Assembly (NCBI GenBank): GCA_005878665.1 | Contig: VBLR01000016.1 | Location: forward strand, 1 to 10,440 | Origin: Methanobacteriota archaeon | GTDB lineage: Archaea; Thermoplasmatota; Thermoplasmata; RBG-16-68-12 | Length of the DNA stretch: 10,440 bases | Direction of reading: 5' to 3' | In this document: piece by piece, positions 5,133 through 10,440 of the stretch | Position numbering within the stretch: the first letter of the stretch is position 1 | Layout: each line of letters begins with the position of its first letter | Translations under genes and position numbers: made by a program | The notes under the pieces: model-generated | Seen by the model: the letters and a program-made list of their open reading frames with translations, nothing else | What the model was told of the DNA's origin: nothing | The model's database searches: none

Positions 5133-6425
5133 GTGGAGCGTTTTGATGCCATTGTGGTGGGGGCCGGGCCTGCGGGCTCCGCCGCCGCGCTGACCCTCGC
5201 CCGCAAAGGTTTCTCGACCCTCCTGGTGGAGCGCGGACGGGCTCCCGGTGTAAAGGGGATGTTCGGTGGCCGCGTCTACGCGTGGCCCCTCGCCGATCTC
5301 CTGCCGGACTGGGCGAAGGACTGCCCGGTCGAGCGATCCGTCGTCCGAGAGAACCTCGCCTTCTTGACCGAGAACGCCTCGCTCACGGTCTCGTTGGATT
5401 CGCCGAAACTCGCCCAAGGCCGCGGGACGAGCTTCACCGCGTTGCGCGCGAAGTTCGATGCGTGGCTGGCGAAGAAGGCGCAAGACGCCGGGGCGATGCT
5501 TGTCACCGGAATCCGCGTGGACGACCTCTGGCGGGAGGGCGGTCGGGTGAAGGGCGTTAGCGTCGCGCCGAACGACCATGTGGCAGCCGAACTCGTCGTC
5601 ATCGCGGAGGGTGCTGCGCCAACCCTGATGCGAAAGGCCGGCCTGCGAGCGGATCTGGAGCCGCGCGAAGTGTCCGTCGGAATCAAGGAGACCGTCGAAC
5701 TTCCGCCCGAGGCGATCCAAGACCGATTCGGCCTCGGCGAGAAGGAAGGCGCCGCCTTCGTGTACGCCGGGTACGCGTCCATGGGCCTGCGCGGCGGCGG
5801 TTTTCTCTACACGAACAAGGCATCCGTCTCCCTCGGACTCGTCGTCTCGTCCGAAGACTTGTCTCGGAAGAAAATCGAGGTCCAAGATCTTCAGACGAAA
5901 TTCCGGATGCATCCTGCGGTCCAGCGACTCCTCCGGGGCGGGAAGGTGGTCGAATACAGCGCGCATCTCGTACCCGAGCTCGGGGCCGGGATGATGCCTC
6001 AGCTGTCGACCGACGGGGTTCTCGTGGCGGGGGACGCCGCGGGCTTCCTCATCAACAACGGCTACACGTTCCGCGGGGTGGACCTCGCGATGGCGTCCGG
6101 GATTGCCGCGGGCGAGGCGGCGGAAGCCGCCCGTGCCTCCGGAGGCATGACGAAGGCGAATCTCGCGGTGTACGAGAAGTTCCTGCGTGCCCGAAACGTC
6201 CTCACGGACCTCGAGCGGTTCCGGCGAGCGCCGCTATACATGAAGAACGAACGGCTCTTCGACGTCTACCCGCGCATGCTCATGGAAATCGCCGAGCGCA
6301 TGTACACCGTCGACGGGAGCGGCAAGGAGCGCCTCTTCGATGTCGTCCTCGACGAGGCATCCGCCGCGAAAGTGCCGAAGCTCAAGATGCTTCTCGACCT
6401 GTTGCAAGGAGCCCGATCGATGTGA
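5133..6425 (+). CDS. fixC: FixC-family flavoprotein (ETF:quinone oxidoreductase FAD subunit)
   Basis: FixC is the FAD subunit that takes electrons from EtfAB and, with FixX, delivers them to membrane quinone. The 430-residue protein opens with the FAD Rossmann motif DAIVVGAGPAGSAAAL (GXGXXG at residues 10-15) and the ribose-binding Glu33 of LLVERG. It keeps the FixC-specific stretch MFGGRVYAWPLADLLPDW, and the second FAD motif VLVAGDAAGF with GDAAG at 300-304, followed by NNGYTFRGVDLAMASG. Length is normal for FixC. It is related to geranylgeranyl reductases, but the FixC-specific segments and the adjoining etfB and etfA settle the assignment. The start is a GTG at 5133-5135 with GGGAGA just upstream; no ATG lies near. 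Its stop TGA overlaps the etfB GTG start. The iron-sulfur partner FixX is encoded elsewhere, on the opposite strand. Confidence 0.93.
   Translation: MERFDAIVVGAGPAGSAAALTLARKGFSTLLVERGRAPGVKGMFGGRVYAWPLADLLPDWAKDCPVERSVVRENLAFLTENASLTVSLDSPKLAQGRGTSFTALRAKFDAWLAKKAQDAGAMLVTGIRVDDLWREGGRVKGVSVAPNDHVAAELVVIAEGAAPTLMRKAGLRADLEPREVSVGIKETVELPPEAIQDRFGLGEKEGAAFVYAGYASMGLRGGGFLYTNKASVSLGLVVSSEDLSRKKIEVQDLQTKFRMHPAVQRLLRGGKVVEYSAHLVPELGAGMMPQLSTDGVLVAGDAAGFLINNGYTFRGVDLAMASGIAAGEAAEAARASGGMTKANLAVYEKFLRARNVLTDLERFRRAPLYMKNERLFDVYPRMLMEIAERMYTVDGSGKERLFDVVLDEASAAKVPKLKMLLDLLQGARSM
6406..6411 (+). promoter_or_regulatory. Ribosome-binding site deciding the etfB start
   Basis: AAGGAG inside the 3' end of fixC ends 10 nt before the GTG at 6422. 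The ATG at 6452, the other candidate start, has no such site. It therefore favours the GTG and coupling by the GTGA overlap. Confidence 0.5.
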
Positions 6426-7246
6426 CGGCCCGCGAATCCCCAGCGCGACCAATGCGCGTGATCGTGTGCATCAAGCAGGTCCCGCGGGCGCAAGAGCTCC
6501 AGGTCGATCCCGTGACGCAGACGCTCAAACGGGTCGGCGTCCCGAGTGAGATCAACCCGCCCGACGCGAACGCGCTCGAGATGGCGTTACGGCTCAAGGA
6601 CCATCTTGCGGCGGAGGTCATCGTCCTCTCGATGGGGCCCACGTCGTTCGACGAAAGCCTGGAACGCGCGGTCGCCATGGGCGCGGATCGGTCCATCCTT
6701 TTGACCGACCGAATCCTGGGCGGCTCGGACACGGTGCCGACGGCGTACGCGTTGAGCGAGACGATCCAGAAAATCGGCGGGTACGATCTCCTCCTCTGCG
6801 GCGAGGAGACGACCGACGCGTCCACGGGCCATGTCGGTCCCGGGATCGCGGGTCACCTGGACCTCCCGCAGATCACCTACACGTCGGAGATTCGGATCGA
6901 GGACGGCAAGGTCCGAGCCCGAAGGACCGCGGAGGATGGCACGGAGTGGTGGGAGACGACGATGCCTTGCCTGTGCACCGTCAACTTCGGCTGCAACAAA
7001 CCGAGGGAGCCCACGCTCACGGGGAAGATTCGCGTGGAACGGGGAGGCGTGGTCACCCACTGGTCGTGTGCGGACGTGGGAATCGACCCGAAGAAAGTCG
7101 GGCTGTTCAACTCGCCGACGATCGTCGCGAAGGTCGACACGGTGAGGCTGCCCGCGCGGGCGGGACGGATTTTCTCCGGAGAGCCGGAGGAGACCGTCCG
7201 AAAGCTCCTCGATGCGTTGATCGCGGACCGGGTGATCGTGCCGTGA
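6422..7246 (+). CDS. etfB: Electron transfer flavoprotein beta subunit (FixA)
   Basis: EtfB pairs with EtfA to form the soluble electron-transfer flavoprotein. In ordinary ETFs this subunit binds AMP; in bifurcating ones it binds a second FAD and NADH. The protein (274 residues from the GTG, 264 from the ATG at 6452) has the family opening MRVIVCIKQVPRAQE and the typical EINPPDANALEMALRLKD. It then has CGEETTDASTGHVGPGIA at residues 126-143, where TGXVGP resembles the flavin-binding loop of bifurcating members rather than the AMP loop of mitochondrial ETF. The late segment MPCLCTVNFGCNKPREPT is also standard. The GTG start overlaps the fixC stop (GTGA) and has AAGGAG 10 nt upstream, while the ATG start would give the more usual N-terminus. 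Its own stop overlaps the etfA start in the same way. Confidence 0.93.
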   Translation: MTARESPARPMRVIVCIKQVPRAQELQVDPVTQTLKRVGVPSEINPPDANALEMALRLKDHLAAEVIVLSMGPTSFDESLERAVAMGADRSILLTDRILGGSDTVPTAYALSETIQKIGGYDLLLCGEETTDASTGHVGPGIAGHLDLPQITYTSEIRIEDGKVRARRTAEDGTEWWETTMPCLCTVNFGCNKPREPTLTGKIRVERGGVVTHWSCADVGIDPKKVGLFNSPTIVAKVDTVRLPARAGRIFSGEPEETVRKLLDALIADRVIVP

Positions 7247-8310
7247 CGGACGGCCACGTCCTCGAGGACAAATCCCATTTCCGCGGGGTGTGGGTGTTCC
7301 TCGAGCACCGGAAGCAGGGACTCCGGGATGTGAGCGTGCAGCTGATCGGCGAAGGCCGTCGATTGGCGGATCTGCGGGGCGCGCCCCTGACCGGGGTTCT
7401 GCTGGGAGACGGCGTCGACGAGCTCGCGAAGTACGCAATCGGCTACGGCCTGGACCGCGTCCTCGTCGTCAACGATCCAATCCTCGAGATTTACCGTTCG
7501 CGGCCGTACGCCCAGGTCATGGCGCAGCTGATCCGGCGCCACAAGCCGGAGATCGTCCTGTACGGCGCCTCGAAAAACGGCCGGGACCTCGGGGGCCGAC
7601 TTCATGCGATTCTCGAGACCGGCTTGGCGGCCGACTGCGTCAAATTCGACATCGACGCGGAAGGCAACCTCGACATGATCCGGCCCAGCTTCGGCGGGAA
7701 GAGCCTGGCGCACATCCTGTGCAAGAAGCATCGGCCGCAGATGGCATCGGTGCGCAGAAACGTCTTCGTCGCGCCCCCTCACGACCCGACGCGGACCGGC
7801 GAGGTCGTCCCGGAGAAGGTCGAGCTCGGTCCATCGGATGTCGACGCGACGCTCGTCGATTTCCAGGAGTTCACAAAAGAGGGCGGCCTCCGTCCGGAGG
7901 AAGCCGCGGTCGTCGTGAGCGGCGGCTACGGCCTCGGGGACCCGAAGCCCTTTGGGATGCTCCAGGACCTGGCGGACCTTCTCGGCGGAGCCGTCGCGGC
8001 CTCGCGCAAGGCGGTCGACAGCGGCTGGGTCCCGAAGATGCTCCAGGTCGGCCAGACGGGGATGACGGTGCGGCCGGACCTCTATGTGGCCGTCGGCATT
8101 AGTGGCGCGGTGCAGCATCTCGCGGGGATGCAGGAGTCGAAGAAGATCGTCGTGGTCAACCTCGATCCGAAGGCGCCGCTGTTTGAGATTGCGGACTACG
8201 GGATCGTCGGCGACCTTTTCGAGGTCGTGCCGGAGATGGTCCGCCAGCTGAAGGCGCTCAAGGCCGCCGCGGCCGACGGCCGGACGACGGTTCCGGCAAC
8301 AGTTCAATGA
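7243..8310 (+). CDS. etfA: Electron transfer flavoprotein alpha subunit (FixB)
   Basis: EtfA binds the FAD that shuttles electrons to FixC. The 355-residue protein has an N-terminal domain beginning FRGVWVFLEHRKQGLRDVSV and the well-conserved C-terminal FAD domain. That domain has SGGYGLGDPKPF from residue 226, GAVAASRKAVDSGWVP, VGQTG at 269-273, VGISGAVQHLAGM from 284, and the closing ADYGIVGDLFEVVPEMV. No ferredoxin domain is fused to it. The GTG at 7243-7245 overlaps the etfB stop as GTGA and places the domain start correctly; the open frame continues upstream inside etfB but that part has no family similarity. The last 53 nt overlap the 3' end of lipB on the opposite strand, so the two transcripts converge. 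Together with fixC and etfB it forms one transcription unit. Confidence 0.95.
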   Translation: MTDGHVLEDKSHFRGVWVFLEHRKQGLRDVSVQLIGEGRRLADLRGAPLTGVLLGDGVDELAKYAIGYGLDRVLVVNDPILEIYRSRPYAQVMAQLIRRHKPEIVLYGASKNGRDLGGRLHAILETGLAADCVKFDIDAEGNLDMIRPSFGGKSLAHILCKKHRPQMASVRRNVFVAPPHDPTRTGEVVPEKVELGPSDVDATLVDFQEFTKEGGLRPEEAAVVVSGGYGLGDPKPFGMLQDLADLLGGAVAASRKAVDSGWVPKMLQVGQTGMTVRPDLYVAVGISGAVQHLAGMQESKKIVVVNLDPKAPLFEIADYGIVGDLFEVVPEMVRQLKALKAAAADGRTTVPATVQ

Positions 8311-8980
8311 GGTTCACCCGGCGAAACGTCACGCCGAAGACGGCCTGGAAGTGGACGATGACGGAGGCCTTCACGTCCTCCAGGTCGACCGGGTGCCCGA
8401 GGCACTTCTCCATGGACGTCATGATCCCGCCGTCGTGGCCGCACGGCCGGATCTTGAGGAACTCCCGCAGGTCCGTCGTCACATTGTGCGCGAAGCCATG
8501 GAACGTCACGTTCCGATGGACCGCGAGGCCGATCGACGCGATTTTCTTGCCGCCGACCCAGACCCCGCGCTCGGGTCCCTCCCGGGTCGCGTCGATGCCG
8601 AAATCCGCGCAGGTGCGGAGGAGGACCTCTTCGAGGTCCGTCACGAGCCGTTTCACCTCGAGTCGGTCGGGGAGCTTCAGGATCGGATAGCCGACGAGCT
8701 GACCGGGTCCGTGATACGTCGCCTCCCCGCCCCGTTCGACCTCGAAGATCTCCAGCCGAGGATCCAAGACGTCCTCGCGCTTCCCCCGTCGGCCGAGGGT
8801 CGCGACCCGATCGTGCTCGACGAGGATGAGGCCATCTGGGATCTTGTCCTCCGCCCGTCGATTGACGAGGGCCTTCTGGAGCTCCCACACCTCCCGATAC
8901 GGCTTGCGCCCCAAGTCCAGGAGCCATGCGTCTCGGACGATGAGAATCGGCGTTGACTCGCCTTCCGTCGTCGTGAGCAT
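8258..8980 (-). CDS. lipB: Octanoyl (lipoyl) transferase LipB
   Basis: LipB moves an octanoyl group, classically from acyl carrier protein, onto the lysine of a lipoyl domain, giving the substrate of LipA. The 240-residue protein shows the full active site: RGGEATYHGPGQLVGYPI at 83-100, GGKKIASIGLAV with catalytic Lys146, TFHGFAHNV, and IRPCGHDGG with the acyl-carrying Cys180. The last 18 or so residues are a Ser/Arg/Pro-rich tail beyond the fold, encoded in the stretch that overlaps etfA. The ATG at 8978-8980 lies 4 nt after the lpd stop, so the two genes form one unit with lpd first. No clear Shine-Dalgarno is seen, and coupling to lpd translation is likely. This Cys/Lys pair separates it from LplA-type ligases, the more usual archaeal lipoate enzymes. 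Confidence 0.95.
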   Translation of the reverse strand: MLTTTEGESTPILIVRDAWLLDLGRKPYREVWELQKALVNRRAEDKIPDGLILVEHDRVATLGRRGKREDVLDPRLEIFEVERGGEATYHGPGQLVGYPILKLPDRLEVKRLVTDLEEVLLRTCADFGIDATREGPERGVWVGGKKIASIGLAVHRNVTFHGFAHNVTTDLREFLKIRPCGHDGGIMTSMEKCLGHPVDLEDVKASVIVHFQAVFGVTFRRVNLIELLPEPSSGRRPRRP

Positions 8981-8984
8981 GGGA

Positions 8985-10385
8985 TCAGCGGTTCAGCACG
9001 TGGATCGCCTGGCCGAGCGCCGCCTCCGCGCTCTCCATGATTCCCTCGGGCAGGGTGGGATGTGGATGGACGGTCAGCGCGATGTCGGCGAGCGTCGCGC
9101 CCATTTCGATCGCCAGGGTGAGCTCGCTGATCAGGTCGCTCGCGTCCGGACCGACGATCGTCGCGCCCAGGAGGACCTTCGTGTCCGCATCGGCGATGAG
9201 TTTCACGAAACCCTCGGACTCGCCGGTGGTCAGCGCGCGGCCGATCGCCGCGAATGGTACCTTCCCGACCCGGGTGCGGCGGCCCTGAGCAGTCGCCTCC
9301 GGCTCTTGCAGCCCGACCGTGGCGATCTCCGGATCCGTGAAGATTGCGGCGGGCATCGCGTGGACGTCCAGCTCGACCGGATGGCCCGCGATCACCTCGG
9401 CGGCGGTGAGCCCCTCCTTCGTCGCCTTGTGCGCGAGGAAGGGCGGGCCAATCACGTCCCCGATGGCGAAGACGTGCGGATTCGACGTGCGGAGCTGGCG
9501 ATCCACCTTGATGTAGCCGCGCGGGCCGAACTCGACGCCGGCGATTTCCGCGTGGAGATCATCCGTGTTCGGCCGTCGGCCTATGGTGACGAGGAGGGTG
9601 TCGGCCCGGCGCGCGATCAGTCCCTCCGGGGTCACGATGTCCACGACGGTCTGGCCCTTGTCTTCTCGCCAGCCCCGCGCCTGGGACTTCACGTGGACCT
9701 CCACGCCGAGCTTCTGCAGGTTCCGCGCGACGACGCGGACCGCCTCCGGGTCGGTCCCGGGGAGGAGCTGCTCCATGATCTCGATCACGACGACGCGGCT
9801 GCCGAGCTTCGCGTAGAACATCCCGATCTCCAGGCCGGAGACCCCTCCCCCGATGATCGCAAAGTTCTGGGGGATGCGCGGGAGTTCGAGGGCCTCTTTC
9901 GTGCTGATGACTCTTTTCCCATCGAAGCGAAACGTGGGCAGGTCGGAAGGCCGCCCGCCGGTCGCGATGATCGCGTCGGTGAAGGTCACCCAGTCCGAGC
10001 CGTCCGCCTTCCGGACCTCGAGGTCGTTCGGTCCCATGAACGAGGCGTGGCCGGAGAGGACGTCGACGCCGTTCCCTTTGCACAACTGGCCGATTCCGGT
10101 CACGAGGCGCTGGACGACGGACGTCTTCCATTGCTGGAGCCGGGCCAGGTCGACTTTCACCGGTCCGGTCTCGACGCCTCGTTCGCCGGCACGTTCGATC
10201 GCTCGGACCAGGTTCCCGGTGTGGATGAGCGCCTTGCTCGGGATGCATCCGTAATTGAGGCATTCGCCGCCGAGCCGATCTCGCTCCACGAGGAGGACGC
10301 GCTTCCCGAGTTGGGCCGCGCGGATGGCGGCCGGATAACCGCCCGGCCCCGCGCCGATGACGACGACATCCGCGTGTCGATCCAC
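8985..10385 (-). CDS. lpd: Dihydrolipoamide dehydrogenase (E3)
   Basis: E3 reoxidises the dihydrolipoyl groups of 2-oxoacid dehydrogenase complexes (or the glycine cleavage H protein) and passes electrons through a disulfide and FAD to NAD+. The 466-residue protein is full length for the family. It has the FAD motif VVIGAGPGGYPAA (11-16 GXGXXG), and the redox disulfide Cys42-Cys47 in GGECLNYGCIPSK. The NAD-binding motif is FAIIGGGVSGLEIG, the second FAD motif is VFAIGDVIGPPFLAHKA, and the C-terminal catalytic pair is His442 and Glu447 in HPHPTLPEGIMESAEAALG. The start is a GTG at 10383-10385; a TATA-like box about 28 nt upstream makes a leaderless transcript likely. That makes lpd the first gene of its unit, with lipB following after 4 nt. 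It fits service to the E1 encoded by pdhA. Confidence 0.97.
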   Translation of the reverse strand: MDRHADVVVIGAGPGGYPAAIRAAQLGKRVLLVERDRLGGECLNYGCIPSKALIHTGNLVRAIERAGERGVETGPVKVDLARLQQWKTSVVQRLVTGIGQLCKGNGVDVLSGHASFMGPNDLEVRKADGSDWVTFTDAIIATGGRPSDLPTFRFDGKRVISTKEALELPRIPQNFAIIGGGVSGLEIGMFYAKLGSRVVVIEIMEQLLPGTDPEAVRVVARNLQKLGVEVHVKSQARGWREDKGQTVVDIVTPEGLIARRADTLLVTIGRRPNTDDLHAEIAGVEFGPRGYIKVDRQLRTSNPHVFAIGDVIGPPFLAHKATKEGLTAAEVIAGHPVELDVHAMPAAIFTDPEIATVGLQEPEATAQGRRTRVGKVPFAAIGRALTTGESEGFVKLIADADTKVLLGATIVGPDASDLISELTLAIEMGATLADIALTVHPHPTLPEGIMESAEAALGQAIHVLNR

Positions 10386-10409
10386 AATCCGACCGAACGT
10401 CTCCGCTCT

Positions 10410-10424
10410 CTTAATCCCTTTGCG
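10410..10424 (-). promoter_or_regulatory. BRE plus TATA-like promoter of lpd-lipB
   Basis: Minus strand reads CGCAAAGGGATTAAG: a purine-rich BRE-like GCAAAG followed by ATTAAG, centred about 28 nt before the lpd GTG. The distance predicts a leaderless mRNA. It shows that lpd does not need read-through from a gene beyond the right edge. Confidence 0.55.
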
Positions 10425-10440
10425 GACAGACGGATCGCGG

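Noticed and set aside
5076..5966. Minus-strand open frame opposite fixC
   Set aside because: It lies antisense to the conserved FAD domain and begins inside fixC; no motif or start signal.
6877..8307. Long minus-strand open frame (476 codons) opposite etfB and etfA
   Set aside because: Shadow of a high-GC gene; the plus strand holds unmistakable EtfA and EtfB motifs, and the antisense translation is low-complexity Arg/Asp/Val/Leu.
1..10440. Search for tRNA, rRNA, CRISPR repeats, transposases, att sites or phage genes
   Set aside because: None seen; coding is continuous with ordinary metabolic genes and no spaced direct repeats or integrase-like motifs.

Overview
The window is high-GC, densely coded chromosomal DNA, most likely from an archaeon. 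The archaeal reading rests mainly on promoters. Several genes have a TATA-like box centred about 27-32 nt before the start codon, which leaves almost no room for a leader, and one box (before fixC) is preceded by a purine-rich BRE-like stretch. Gene content fits a heterotrophic, respiring archaeon such as a GC-rich Thermoplasmatota member. That assignment is an inference, and a bacterium cannot be formally excluded. There are no RNA genes, insertion sequences or CRISPR arrays.

Layout, left to right. Minus strand: the 5' part of an ABC transporter ATPase running off the left edge; a PhnB-like VOC protein with a very basic N-terminal tail; then a compact unit lipA > pdhA > GNAT acetyltransferase (lipoyl synthase, E1-alpha of a 2-oxoacid dehydrogenase, RimI-like enzyme), with a 56-nt lipA/pdhA overlap and a 4-nt pdhA/GNAT overlap; then fixX, a FixX-type ferredoxin. 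Plus strand: a V4R-domain ligand-binding protein, a 76-residue two-helix membrane protein, and the coupled unit fixC > etfB > etfA. Minus strand again: lpd > lipB, starting at a promoter at the right edge and ending tail-to-tail with etfA in a 53-nt overlap.

Two metabolic themes are interleaved. One is lipoate-dependent 2-oxoacid oxidation: LipB moves an octanoyl group to E2 or another lipoyl domain, LipA inserts the sulfurs, E1-alpha decarboxylates the 2-oxoacid, and Lpd reoxidises the dihydrolipoyl group to give NADH. E1-beta and the E2 carrier, both needed for a working complex, are not in the window. The other is an EtfABCX (FixABCX) system, which links flavin electron transfer to the quinone pool and in characterised bifurcating members oxidises NADH while reducing ferredoxin and quinone. 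NADH made by Lpd is a plausible input, but that link is inference from proximity.

Points worth a second look are the FixX protein, which has Leu where the canonical cluster has Cys; a perfect 6+6 dyad inside a larger inverted repeat ahead of the fixC promoter; a run of nested hairpins after the V4R gene; the V4R sensor and small membrane protein lying between the two halves of the fix set; a complete LipA/LipB pair in a presumed archaeon; and an E1-alpha gene without its E1-beta neighbour. No wholly new system can be claimed from the sequence alone.
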